In this document: piece after piece, positions 7,630 to 15,532 of the stretch
Layout of the letters: each line of letters starts with the position of its first letter
Position numbering within the stretch: position 1 is the first letter of the stretch
Assembly (NCBI GenBank): GCA_037442505.1
Contig: JBBIPZ010000030.1
Coordinates: 1-19,125 of the forward strand
DNA from: JBBIPZ01 sp037442505 [NCBI: Deltaproteobacteria bacterium]
Lineage (GTDB): Bacteria > CALINM01
DNA: 19,125 nucleotides
Reading direction: 5' to 3'
The notes under the pieces: generated by a model
Told to the model about the DNA's origin: nothing
Seen by the model: only the letters and a program-made list of their open reading frames with translations
The model's database searches: none
Translations under genes and position numbers: made by a program

Positions 7630-7939
7630 TTTTTAAAAAACCTTTTTCTAATAAATCTTTAACAAACTCGCTTATATCACAAAAACATTCTTCGTAATTC
7701 ACACCATATTCTTCACTTATATCTTTTGCAACGTCTTCAATCGTAACAGGTTTTTTTAACCTATTCCAGATATTCATACCCATAAGATTTAACTGAGTCA
7801 TAATGCCGGCTTTAATCAAAGTTAGTACCCCTAACGCCTCTGCCTCTTCATACATACCTTTAGTTATAGCCTGCTCAGCTTGAGAAAGGTTATCTTCTTC
7901 AACTCTTTCAAAAACTTCTTCAGCTATTGAAACCTTCAT
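7622..7939 (-). CDS. PqqD-family peptide chaperone (RiPP recognition element), GeoRSP-type
   Basis: Residues about 35-105 fit the PqqD fold: a strand pair with LNLMGMNIWNRL (about 50-61), then a winged-helix-like stretch with EDVAKDISEEYGV and a last helix ending DLLEKGFLK. PqqD-like domains bind the leader of a precursor peptide and present it to the radical SAM enzyme. The N-terminal 34 residues are acidic and probably helical, an extension beyond a minimal PqqD. The ATG at 7939 has a clear AAAGGAG ribosome binding site 5 bases upstream. The end overlaps the radical SAM gene by 8 bases, which implies stoichiometric coupling. It is 105 residues, cytoplasmic, with no signal peptide. Confidence 0.85.
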   Translation of the reverse strand: MKVSIAEEVFERVEEDNLSQAEQAITKGMYEEAEALGVLTLIKAGIMTQLNLMGMNIWNRLKKPVTIEDVAKDISEEYGVNYEECFCDISEFVKDLLEKGFLKND

Positions 7940-7958
7940 AACAGCTCCTTTCGCAATT

Positions 7959-8726
7959 TCAATGCCAATCTGGAAATGTTTTTAAAACGGGTTCTAATAA
8001 AACACGCGACTTCATAGAACTATCGATTGTTAAGTCAAAAACAGTGGGGGTGGCTAAAAAAAAGTTGTTTTTTGCAGCCACATCATTTTGTTGAAAGAAA
8101 CCTAAATAGATGTCATACCCGTTTTTGTAGAAACAGTTTTGTTCTATATTGGCATTTTTAACTCCCTCTCTAACAAAAATTGCGATGTCATTTTTATTAA
8201 AAAGGTTTTTGTTAATATTAGGCTGACTGTTTAAAAATCTTATCCCTATTTTATTATTAGAAAATATATTCTGTTTTACATCAATGTTACCACCAGTAAG
8301 CCTGATCCCACCATAGTTTGTCTCAAAAAGACAACTTTTTACCAGCAGATCGGAAAAATGGACATGGAGTGCCCAGACATTTTTTTTAAAATATGTGTGG
8401 CTGATATAACCTTTTGAGTTCTCTAAAAAAAATACATTTATGTCTTCCTCATCTTTTAGAGTATCTAAATTACCATTTACGACAACAGGTGATGCTGTCG
8501 TGCCATTTATCTCAATCGAGCCATCTTTAATATGTATTGCATGCTCCATTTTACCCTTTACAAATATTTCTGTACCTGGTTTTACAACAACCTTCTTATT
8601 CTGATAAACAATTGGTGTTTCTATAACTACCTTTCCTTCTAAAACAACAACATCTTCTGCAAAAACTATTTTACAAAGTAATAAAAAAAGTAAAAAAGTG
8701 CTATAAAAAAGATGCCTAAGCTTCAC
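7959..8726 (-). CDS. Exported right-handed beta-helix (NosD-like) protein
   Basis: This 255-residue protein starts with a signal peptide (KLRHLFYSTFLL onward, predicted cleavage after VFA near residue 23). The rest is a ladder of short repeats typical of right-handed parallel beta-helices: NIDVKQNIFSNNKIGIRFL, then NINKNLFNKNDIAIFVR, then NIEQNCFYKNGYDIYL. These match the NosD/CASH type. NosD itself helps mature the copper site of nitrous oxide reductase, but the fold is also used for sugar or surface binding. The start is GTG at 8726, overlapping the transporter gene by 11 bases. The recognisable ribosome binding site is weak (GAGG, 12 bases away). It is one of three beta-helix genes in the run, so a repeated structural role in the envelope is likely. 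The ligand is unknown. Confidence 0.8.
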   Translation of the reverse strand: MKLRHLFYSTFLLFLLLCKIVFAEDVVVLEGKVVIETPIVYQNKKVVVKPGTEIFVKGKMEHAIHIKDGSIEINGTTASPVVVNGNLDTLKDEEDINVFFLENSKGYISHTYFKKNVWALHVHFSDLLVKSCLFETNYGGIRLTGGNIDVKQNIFSNNKIGIRFLNSQPNINKNLFNKNDIAIFVREGVKNANIEQNCFYKNGYDIYLGFFQQNDVAAKNNFFLATPTVFDLTIDSSMKSRVLLEPVLKTFPDWH

Positions 8727-9780
8727 TGTTCTTTCTTGCCTCTAAAGTGATTATAGCAAATATCAAAAATCCCAAAAGAACCCCTAACTTACCAAACAAT
8801 GTAGGTCCAGAAGCATCTGACAAAATCTTGAAGTTTTGAACAAACGCAGCCCCTAACAACATTCCCAGAAAGGCTATTTGAGCATTAATATCACCCTCTC
8901 CGGATTTAATTAGCTGTCTAAATGGACAACCGTCTATCAAGACAGCAATATAACCAACAAGAAACAAGGAAAGAAAAGACCAGAAATACGAAGTGTGACT
9001 CCCTGGTTGTCCATATATGCCAAAGTTAAATTTTTTAAACAAAACATTGATGATAAACGCAGAGACAATTAACAAAAACAATGCTACAAAACCTGTTGAT
9101 TTTCTTAAAATGGTGCTGTTTCTTATAGAGCCAGTAACACAAAATCGGGAATACTGCGAAATCACTCCAATTACGAAGCTTAAAATCGCAGCAATCAGAA
9201 ATGGCGCCTTTTCTGCAGCAGCCCCACTTAAACTTTCCTGGAAAACGCCATCTTTAACAACTGGAGTAACACCTATTACTAAAATCAAAACTGGCAATAT
9301 CATTGCAGTACTTTTTTGATTTAAAGGCTTTTGTGTAAAAGATACTGTATCAACGCCTTCTTTCAAAACCTTTACCCCACAATATACCCCTAAAATCAAA
9401 CCAACAATCCCTGCGATACTTGTCAAATCTCCACCAGCAAGTCTCAGCAACATTTTTATTGGACACCCAATAAATACGGCACAGCCTACTATCATAAAAA
9501 AACCACCAAAAAAGTAGGTTATAAACGAAGGCGATAGTCTGGGCTTAAACTCTTTTCTTATCAGAGAGAGAAAAAAACTGCCAGCTGTTATAAATGTGAT
9601 TTCTGGTCTCAAATACTGCATAAAGATATCGTTGTGAAGCTTTAACGCACCTGCGTAGTTTTCCATAAAACAAGAGACACATAACCCCGTGTTAAGAGGA
9701 TTACCAAGGACAGAAAGCAGGCTCGCAAAAGCGCCAATAATGATGGCAGAAGCCATATAGAAGGTGTTATTTAACTTCAT
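8716..9780 (-). CDS. YedE-family putative selenium transporter
   Basis: This polytopic membrane protein (354 residues from the ATG at 9780) belongs to the YeeE/YedE family. GNPLNTGLCVSCFMEN near the N-terminus, GCPIKMLLRLAGGDLTSIAG in the middle, SRFCVTGSIRN, and DGCPFRQLI with GEGD near the end are hallmarks of the YedE subfamily called putative selenium transporters (TIGR04112-type). The conserved cysteines suit passage of thiosulfate, persulfide or selenium species. About 9-10 membrane spans can be seen. The ATG overlaps the TPR gene stop as ATGA; an upstream TTG at 9786 would give two extra residues but is unnecessary. A selU or yedF partner is not visible in the window. Confidence 0.85.
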   Translation of the reverse strand: MKLNNTFYMASAIIIGAFASLLSVLGNPLNTGLCVSCFMENYAGALKLHNDIFMQYLRPEITFITAGSFFLSLIRKEFKPRLSPSFITYFFGGFFMIVGCAVFIGCPIKMLLRLAGGDLTSIAGIVGLILGVYCGVKVLKEGVDTVSFTQKPLNQKSTAMILPVLILVIGVTPVVKDGVFQESLSGAAAEKAPFLIAAILSFVIGVISQYSRFCVTGSIRNSTILRKSTGFVALFLLIVSAFIINVLFKKFNFGIYGQPGSHTSYFWSFLSLFLVGYIAVLIDGCPFRQLIKSGEGDINAQIAFLGMLLGAAFVQNFKILSDASGPTLFGKLGVLLGFLIFAIITLEARKNSEA

Positions 9781-10241
9781 CCACAACCACCTTTGAGCTT
9801 GCTTTCTATAAAATGTCTATACTGATTTAGAGACGCATCTTTTGAAATGAAAGAAAGTATCTCTTCTAAATCTGCTCTGACATTATTAGGATAATGCACA
9901 TCGTAAAGGATATTAGATGTTTTAAGTGCATCATTTATAAGCGCAAGACCTTCATTTATCCTGTTCATTTTATAAAACACATAACCTTTTAAATACTTTG
10001 CCCACACATTATTTTCAACCCCTATCTGGTCAAGAATCATAACAGCTTCTTCATACTGTTTTTCTTTTAGATAACGCAATGCATGATTTAACTGATTCCT
10101 TTTGATTTCCATACTCAGGTACTCTTTTTCTCTTAAATCTTCTGACATGAAATGCGTATTATGGATTTGATATCCGTAATATAGCGAGCCTGCTATTGAC
10201 GCTATTAATATTGCCACTATAAAATAATCTAACTTTTTCAT
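9777..10241 (-). CDS. Membrane-anchored TPR-like protein with C-terminal GGCG
   Basis: This 154-residue protein has one N-terminal membrane segment (about 6-23, YFIVAILIASIAGSLYYG) and then a helical region. Two TPR-like units can be read: HALRYLKEKQYEEAVMILDQIG (about 53-74) and WAKYLKGYVFYKMNRINEGLALINDAL (about 79-105). It is predicted to face the periplasm and act as a small scaffold. The C-terminus KGGCG contains a lone Cys whose meaning is unclear. The start ATG at 10241 follows the PhnD-like stop by one base, and the stop overlaps the transporter start, so all three are co-translated. No specific family is recognised. Confidence 0.75.
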   Translation of the reverse strand: MKKLDYFIVAILIASIAGSLYYGYQIHNTHFMSEDLREKEYLSMEIKRNQLNHALRYLKEKQYEEAVMILDQIGVENNVWAKYLKGYVFYKMNRINEGLALINDALKTSNILYDVHYPNNVRADLEEILSFISKDASLNQYRHFIESKLKGGCG

Positions 10242-10242
10242 T

Positions 10243-11142
10243 TTAATAAGTCTGATATGGTGGAAAATTTATTTTTTTCAAAATTTCTCTCAAGCCATTA
10301 TAATCGCTATCATTAAGCTTTTCATACCCTTCTACCTTAGCTGTTTTGAATATATTTAAACGCTCCCCTTTGTAATCAACAGTGGTATTCCTGTCAATCT
10401 TTAAAAGAGCATCCTCAACCTTTTTCACAACGTCTTCTGGCAGCGTTGGAGAATACGCAAAATTGCAGTAAGGATGTAGTTCTGTCCTGGCAATAATCTT
10501 AAAATCTTCTTCAATTTTAATCTTATTTTCTTTCGACATTTCTTCAAGATCCAGCATAGGTGCAGCACCAGCGTCATAACTTCCAAACCAAACACCATAA
10601 ACAATCTTCTCGTGTTGAAATGAATGTTTTGGCTGGTAAATCAAACTCAGATCCTTGTAGGGATCTATGCCATTTCTCATCAAAAGTTCAAGCTGTGTAA
10701 CATATCCGAAAGGCGCAAAGGTAGGACCAAAAATCATCTTTTTACCTTTTAGATCTTTTATTGAGTTTATTGGGCTGTCCTTTTTGACGATAATAGTTCC
10801 AAGCGTTTTAGATCCGTAAATGCCATTTTTCTCGGCAACAAGATGTTTTACACCATACTCCTTGTTCAAAATTATATAAATTACTGGATTGGAGTGTGTA
10901 AAATCAAACCGTTCTTTTTTGTATTCCTCTTCAAAATCTGTAGTATCAACTGCATAAAACGAAAATTTATACCCGGTCTCCTTTTCTAAGTATGCGTTTA
11001 ATGCTTCAAACCGTTCTTTTGTTTCTTTTACACTGTTACAAACCATATAGGCTATCTTATACACCTTTTTATCAGACAACTTCTGGCAGGAAAGCATTGA
11101 TAATAAAATAAAAATATAGAATAACGGTCTTTTCAAAGACAA
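10243..11142 (-). CDS. PhnD-like substrate-binding lipoprotein
   Basis: This 299-residue protein has a lipoprotein signal (MLSC, Cys19). The fold matches phosphonate/phosphate ABC transporter substrate-binding proteins of the PhnD type: YKIAYMVCNS near the start, DFTHSNPVIYIILNKEYGV (about 79-97), SIKDLKGKKMIFGP (about 127-140) and YGVWFGSYDAGAAP (about 182-195). No ABC permease or ATPase gene is nearby, so it probably acts as a sensor or binding subunit of this cluster, not in phosphonate uptake. The start is TTG at 11142 with AAAGGAG 7 bases upstream. It lies 26 bases after the beta-helix gene and one base before the TPR gene. The ligand is unknown; an oxyanion is possible. Confidence 0.82.
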   Translation of the reverse strand: MSLKRPLFYIFILLSMLSCQKLSDKKVYKIAYMVCNSVKETKERFEALNAYLEKETGYKFSFYAVDTTDFEEEYKKERFDFTHSNPVIYIILNKEYGVKHLVAEKNGIYGSKTLGTIIVKKDSPINSIKDLKGKKMIFGPTFAPFGYVTQLELLMRNGIDPYKDLSLIYQPKHSFQHEKIVYGVWFGSYDAGAAPMLDLEEMSKENKIKIEEDFKIIARTELHPYCNFAYSPTLPEDVVKKVEDALLKIDRNTTVDYKGERLNIFKTAKVEGYEKLNDSDYNGLREILKKINFPPYQTY

Positions 11143-11168
11143 TTTTTTTCTCCTTTGTCAAAAAATTA

Positions 11169-12179
11169 TCACTGTTCTATAAACAGAACATTATTGTTTC
11201 TATCACTTTTATAGCTGCCACTGATATTACTTTTACCTTTTAAATAAACATGAAAACGTCCGTTGTTAGCAAATTTAGTATTGTCACATTCAAGCAAAGA
11301 ACTATCAAGAGATATGCCATCTAACAGATTATCATTAGCATTGCAGTCAATCATCATAATTTGAGAATCTTCAAAAGAAAATCCCCTCATTAGTGCAGCT
11401 TTTGATATGACTCTGTTTAACTTGACTTCAGAATTTTTTCCATAGAAGTTTTGTAAGCTCTTGCTCACAGTTACATTGTTAACGTCAGCCTTTGAAAATC
11501 TAACCTTTATGCCAAAAATCACATTATCTTCTATTACACAGTCTCTCATCACAACATTACTATACAGAAAATTAAGACCTCCTTCATTATTATGTATTTT
11601 GTTTCCTTCAAGAGTAGAATTAGAATTCCTGAACTGAACGCCAGTGTTGTTATTGTAAAACTCATTACTTATTAGCGTTATTAAACCTTCCTGACTTTGA
11701 AAACCTCTAAAGTTATTCCTGAAAACGCTTTCGGTGACACGTAATTTCGAAAAATGCGAATGCAAAGCCATATATGCATCTTCAAAAACGGCATTTTGTA
11801 TCACACTTTCCTCATCAACACTCATTATACTAAATCCCAACCATGCGCCCTGCTTTTTTACATTTGAATTAAAAATAACCGGTGAATCATTTGTTCCAAG
11901 GACCTTTATCACTCCCTGACTCAAAATTTCACTTTCGCCAATACCATCACCATCCTCATCTAAATATAAAAAGGTGAGTTTAGTACCACCAAGTATAGTT
12001 AACAAACTTCCTTCACGTACCGTAAGCCTGCCTTTTATAGTAATATTACCAGAAAACACAGCTTCTCCCTCAACTGTTTGTTCCTCAAAGTAAGCATCTT
12101 TATAAAACTGAGCTGCGAAAAGATTACTTACTAAAACCGTTATCAGTATCAAAAATGTATAAGTTATTTTTATTTTCAT
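11169..12179 (-). CDS. Exported right-handed beta-helix (NosD-like) protein, long form
   Basis: From the ATG at 12179 the protein has 336 residues with a signal peptide (KIKITYTFLILITVLVSNLFA) and predicted cleavage after FAA. The mature part has an N-terminal strand region with GRLTVREGSLLTILGGTKL and an acidic DEDGDGIGES loop that looks like a calcium-binding site. About eight right-handed beta-helix rungs follow, rich in NN, such as VFRNNFRGFQSQEG, EFYNNNTGVQFRNS and KIHNNEGGLNFLYS. It is NosD-like and presumably periplasmic or surface exposed. A TTG at 12224 would add 15 residues before the signal peptide and is rejected. The chosen ATG gives a 56-base overlap with the upstream gene, with a GGAG site 12 bases upstream. 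Function is unknown. Confidence 0.78.
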   Translation of the reverse strand: MKIKITYTFLILITVLVSNLFAAQFYKDAYFEEQTVEGEAVFSGNITIKGRLTVREGSLLTILGGTKLTFLYLDEDGDGIGESEILSQGVIKVLGTNDSPVIFNSNVKKQGAWLGFSIMSVDEESVIQNAVFEDAYMALHSHFSKLRVTESVFRNNFRGFQSQEGLITLISNEFYNNNTGVQFRNSNSTLEGNKIHNNEGGLNFLYSNVVMRDCVIEDNVIFGIKVRFSKADVNNVTVSKSLQNFYGKNSEVKLNRVISKAALMRGFSFEDSQIMMIDCNANDNLLDGISLDSSLLECDNTKFANNGRFHVYLKGKSNISGSYKSDRNNNVLFIEQ

Positions 12180-12909
12180 AAATTTTGTTTTCTCCAAGCA
12201 AGAACGGCAAATATTTTGACGCAATTACAGCACCAAAATTGTTATTAAAAACATTAAAGTTAAAACTCTGCTTTGATGCAGATTTTATTAATAATCCTTC
12301 GCTACATTCAGATATGTTTACGTCGTAAATTCTTATTAAATCGTTATCCAGAATTACACCTGTTTGACAGTTTTTAATTGTGATATTTTTCAAATCCCCT
12401 TCAGCTTTATTAAAAATTATAACGCTTGCATTATTATTTTTCATACTCACATTCGAAATGTTAATATTGCCTGAGAGTGCGGTAACGCCAGAATAAGCAT
12501 CCTTTATATCAAAATACTCTCCTTCTATCTCGCCACCTTGCAAAACTATACCCGTCCAGGCCCTGTTACTTTTTTCATTTTCGAGAGATTGAAAAACAAC
12601 AGGATTATCCTTTTCGCCCTTAATAACTAACTTGCCTTTGACAATAATCTCAGTCTCAGGATAAAGAAAGACAGGTTCAGTTCTTGCTATATCAGATTTA
12701 GCAACAAAAACTTGCGTTCCTGCAAGAACTACTACCTCCCCTTTATCTGCTATCATAAGATCTTTTTCGATATTTACCATGTCTTTCCAGATAACACGCT
12801 CATTGATGATGCCAGAAACATTTACAGGATTAGATGTGAACGTTTTGTTACTTACAGCTGCGCAGGCGGTTAAACAAAATAGTAGAACAGCAAGCGTTAA
12901 TTTCACCAT
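12124..12909 (-). CDS. Beta-helix (NosD-like) lipoprotein
   Basis: This 261-residue protein has a lipoprotein signal (CLTAC, Cys16). The N-terminal half carries strand pairs with GEVVVLAGTQVFV (about 57-69) and ETEIIVKGKLVIKGEKDNPVVF, the cap pattern seen in its longer neighbour. The second half has beta-helix rungs such as NISNVSMKNNNASVIIFN, LKNITIKNCQTGVILDN and YDVNISECSEGLLIKS. The ATG at 12909 overlaps the upstream gene stop by 7 bases. The 3' end overlaps the next gene's signal peptide by 56 bases, an unusually long overlap. The shared cap pattern suggests that this gene and its neighbour arose by duplication. It is probably anchored to a membrane facing the periplasm; the ligand is unknown. 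Confidence 0.78.
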   Translation of the reverse strand: MVKLTLAVLLFCLTACAAVSNKTFTSNPVNVSGIINERVIWKDMVNIEKDLMIADKGEVVVLAGTQVFVAKSDIARTEPVFLYPETEIIVKGKLVIKGEKDNPVVFQSLENEKSNRAWTGIVLQGGEIEGEYFDIKDAYSGVTALSGNINISNVSMKNNNASVIIFNKAEGDLKNITIKNCQTGVILDNDLIRIYDVNISECSEGLLIKSASKQSFNFNVFNNNFGAVIASKYLPFLLGENKIYENKNNLYIFDTDNGFSK

Positions 12910-13382
12910 ACTCCCTTTTCTATAAGAAATTCTTTTATGCCTCTTTTTACTTTGCCGGTTTTGTCTAACTTAGAAAACAGCTCTTTTATGTCTGCATAAC
13001 GTAATTTTGAGGATAACAACAGAAATGCATCCTCAAGTGTAGAAAATCTAAGGTCTTCTTTAATTTTGGTTCTATAATAGTAAAAAAGTTTCCCATCTTT
13101 AACAAGCTTCATTTTCGTTACATCTTTTATGGTGCTGAGGGGATATACAATAACATCAACTTTTTCCTGTGCAATCAAGTTCAAGTTGGCATCGGTTAAA
13201 GGCAATAGTTTTGCATCAATACCTGTCTTTTCTTTTACATAAAGTTCTAACAATTCAGCTACATACCTGCTTTCTTTATCATTGTTGTTGTATCCAATGA
13301 TAAGTTCTGTGCCAAAGCATGCAAACAAATTACTTGTAGTCAAGCTAAACGCAATAACTACTATCAATAACAGTTTTCTCAA
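12903..13382 (-). CDS. Short substrate-binding-like exported protein
   Basis: This 159-residue protein has a signal peptide (RKLLLIVVIAFSLTTSNLFA) followed at once by CFG. The region GTELIIGYNNNDKESRYVAELLELYVKEKTGIDAKLL resembles the N-terminal lobe of OpuAC-type (glycine betaine/quaternary amine) binding proteins. VDVIVYPLS then marks the end of a first lobe. It is only about half the usual length, so it is either a one-lobe relative or a reduced paralogue. No ABC transporter genes are nearby. The start is TTG at 13382, embedded in the upstream stop as TTGA, with GGGG 7 bases upstream. The Cys right at the predicted cleavage site could be a non-standard lipobox (LFAC). Confidence 0.7.
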   Translation of the reverse strand: MRKLLLIVVIAFSLTTSNLFACFGTELIIGYNNNDKESRYVAELLELYVKEKTGIDAKLLPLTDANLNLIAQEKVDVIVYPLSTIKDVTKMKLVKDGKLFYYYRTKIKEDLRFSTLEDAFLLLSSKLRYADIKELFSKLDKTGKVKRGIKEFLIEKGVW

Positions 13383-14659
13383 CGAAATACCCCTTTAAAT
13401 AACCAGCTAATAACACAATACTCTATAAATAGAAAGAAAATCAATTGTGTTGTAAAAACTACAAACTTCTCTGAAGCTCGTCGAACATGTTTTTTTACTA
13501 AAATAGATGTGAGCAAGAACGCCACTAAAGGTAGAGCTAAAATTACGTATTTAAAATAACGGATGTCAATCAAATCTTCGGGTATTTCTATTTTTGAAAG
13601 AGAATAAAGCTTTACCATATCGAAACCGGCAGGGTCAGTTAATACAAATGGAAGAAAACCTATTCTGGCGTTTAATTTTGTCACTGCAAGGATAAGATGA
13701 ATGGATAATACTAAAGGCATGAAAAAAGGAAGATAATTTTTAGCTATATTCCAGAATGATTCTTTTTTAACCGCTTTAATAGCGATTACAAATATTGAAT
13801 AAAATATTGCAGGATATAAAAACACACCAAAAATCACCAGCAGCAACATTATGTATTCTTCACTCAACCCAAAGTACTGAGAAATTAAATATGGTGGATA
13901 TACAAAAACTTCTCTTACCTGACTTACAACACGAATAAATGCCATTATAGTTAATCCAGAAAGGATGCTAAAAATAAACAGTTCGGCACTGGTAAAATCT
14001 AAAATGATCCTTTCAGCTGGCTTATTATCCTTAGTGATATAGAGTCCATCCGCTCCTTTAAAACATCTAAAGCAAAGATGGCAAAATTCTTTCTTTACAC
14101 CACATGGGTTAAGCATCACCATGCAGGGAGATGAAGTATTTTTTTCTTTACAAGCTATCTTGAAAGCAGACAGTCGAGCATAAAATCTAAGATAGGCATT
14201 TGCTGGACACAAAAGCAGGCAAAAGCTATTTCCTTTGAATAAGAGTCCCATTAATGCAGCTAAAGAAATAACAGATAAAATCAACAAAGAAGTTAAATGC
14301 GGATGTTTAGAAAAATGTAACACAATTACAAGAATAAAGACAGCTATAAGCGACCCACCCTGGAGAAAACTGTATTTTAAATTAACCGGCATTTTAAAGC
14401 CAAATTTAGAAAACTGATAATTTGTCTCTCCTGCCGGACAAATCGCACAGAAAAATCTGCCAAGTGGCGAAATAACAATCGATCCCATCATAAATATTAG
14501 CCAGAAGCCAAAAGCTGTCATATTGGCATACATTAAAAGGGCAGATTCTTTTGTCCCGGAATAAACACCCCAACCATTATATACAAGAAAAATGGTTAGT
14601 AATAAAACCAGAATTCTAATGATAAATACTGTATGGTAAAGCAAGTTTTCCTTTTTCAT
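13379..14659 (-). CDS. NapH/NosR-like cysteine-rich membrane protein
   Basis: This 426-residue protein has about 10 membrane segments and cysteine motifs of the NapH/NosR C-terminal type: GRFFCAICPAG (C71, C74) and SFCLLLCPANAYL (C147, C151). A loop then holds C170, C179, C186, C193, C196 and C199 (last part CHLCFRC). Family members carry quinol-derived electrons across the membrane, using 4Fe-4S clusters next to CXXXCP motifs. Here the cluster motifs are irregular: the first is CX2CP, and the soluble loop lacks two full CX2CX2CX3CP sets, so cluster content is uncertain. The ATG at 14659 has a poor ribosome binding site and overlaps the HEAT gene by 44 bases; a TTG six codons in (AAGGA upstream) is an alternative. 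The role is likely electron transfer to the exported partners. Confidence 0.75.
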   Translation of the reverse strand: MKKENLLYHTVFIIRILVLLLTIFLVYNGWGVYSGTKESALLMYANMTAFGFWLIFMMGSIVISPLGRFFCAICPAGETNYQFSKFGFKMPVNLKYSFLQGGSLIAVFILVIVLHFSKHPHLTSLLILSVISLAALMGLLFKGNSFCLLLCPANAYLRFYARLSAFKIACKEKNTSSPCMVMLNPCGVKKEFCHLCFRCFKGADGLYITKDNKPAERIILDFTSAELFIFSILSGLTIMAFIRVVSQVREVFVYPPYLISQYFGLSEEYIMLLLVIFGVFLYPAIFYSIFVIAIKAVKKESFWNIAKNYLPFFMPLVLSIHLILAVTKLNARIGFLPFVLTDPAGFDMVKLYSLSKIEIPEDLIDIRYFKYVILALPLVAFLLTSILVKKHVRRASEKFVVFTTQLIFFLFIEYCVISWLFKGVFR

Positions 14660-15530
14660 CTCGATACAGTGTTCTTTCTCCGGTAAGAAGTTCTAAAGAG
14701 CGGGCTGCCCACTCCCTAACCAAGACTTCCCTGTCATTCAGAGCTACTCTCAAAGCAGGAATGCCCTCTTTCAAATTAAGATCCCCAAGCGCCTGACATG
14801 CCTGCAATCGCACTTTGTAATCACTACTTTTGGTAAGCTCAATAAGTATTGGCAAAGACTTTTCCTTACCTAATTTACCCAATGCCCAAATTACGTCAAG
14901 CCTGTTTTCTCCGTCAATCTCTTTTAATAAAAGATCTTCTGGCTGGTTATTTCTGAGTTCTCCAAATGCACGTATCAAATAGCCTTTTACAGACGTGTCC
15001 GCTTGTGGGAATTTTTCTATCATGACAGGAATCGCCTTTGGTCCTAATTTTATTAGTGCACGTGCGGCATACTTTCTAACATCTTCTAAGGGATCTGAAA
15101 GCGCCTCGATTACATCGCTAACTACAGTTTCATCCTGTATTTCTCCAAACGCTGAAAAAACAACATAGCGTCTTTTGAAATTCCTATCTTTTGCAATAAC
15201 TTTCAATATCGGAACAGCATTTTTGCTCTTTAGTTTTCCTAACAAACCAATAACAAACTCTTTTGTGGCGTCATCATTTTCTTTTTTAAGCATTGCAATT
15301 AGACTATCTTCTATAAACATTTTTTTGTCGTGGTGTGCCTCTATTAAACCACTATACGCCTTAACCTTAATCTCTTCATCCGGGTATTCAAGTAATTTTA
15401 GTAACTTTTTTACTGCAGATTTGTCGCCCTGTTTTGCCTTGCCTTGATACAATTCAATTTCGGAAATCTTCGGAGAACAGGCAATCAATGTTATAAAAAA
15501 GATAAATAGCAAAAAGATCTTTTCTCGCAT
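14616..15530 (-). CDS. HEAT-repeat lipoprotein
   Basis: From the ATG at 15530 this is a 304-residue lipoprotein (signal ending LIAC, Cys18). The mature protein is a run of HEAT/EZ-type helical repeats from about residue 35 onward. Examples are DVRKYAARALIKLGPKAIPVM, LDVIWALGKLGKEKSLPILIEL, YKVRLQACQALGDLNLKEGIP and EVLVREWAARSLELLTGE. Such repeats form protein-binding solenoids. It probably faces the periplasm as a scaffold for the other lipoproteins or the membrane protein. An ATG three codons upstream (15539) overlaps the previous gene by 7 bases but has a ribosome binding site only one base away. The chosen ATG has AGGG 10 bases upstream. The C-terminal 20 residues after the repeats have no clear structure. 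Confidence 0.85.
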   Translation of the reverse strand: MREKIFLLFIFFITLIACSPKISEIELYQGKAKQGDKSAVKKLLKLLEYPDEEIKVKAYSGLIEAHHDKKMFIEDSLIAMLKKENDDATKEFVIGLLGKLKSKNAVPILKVIAKDRNFKRRYVVFSAFGEIQDETVVSDVIEALSDPLEDVRKYAARALIKLGPKAIPVMIEKFPQADTSVKGYLIRAFGELRNNQPEDLLLKEIDGENRLDVIWALGKLGKEKSLPILIELTKSSDYKVRLQACQALGDLNLKEGIPALRVALNDREVLVREWAARSLELLTGERTLYRDEKGKLALPYSIYH

Positions 15531-15532
15531 AT

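Noticed and set aside
9777-9786. Possible selenocysteine read-through of the TGA after GGCG in the TPR protein
   Set aside because: The read-through would add only two residues before TAA, and the TGA is explained by the ATGA overlap with the transporter start. No SECIS structure was seen.
12180-12224. TTG start at 12224 for the long beta-helix protein
   Set aside because: It would place 15 polar residues before a clear signal peptide that starts at the ATG at 12179.
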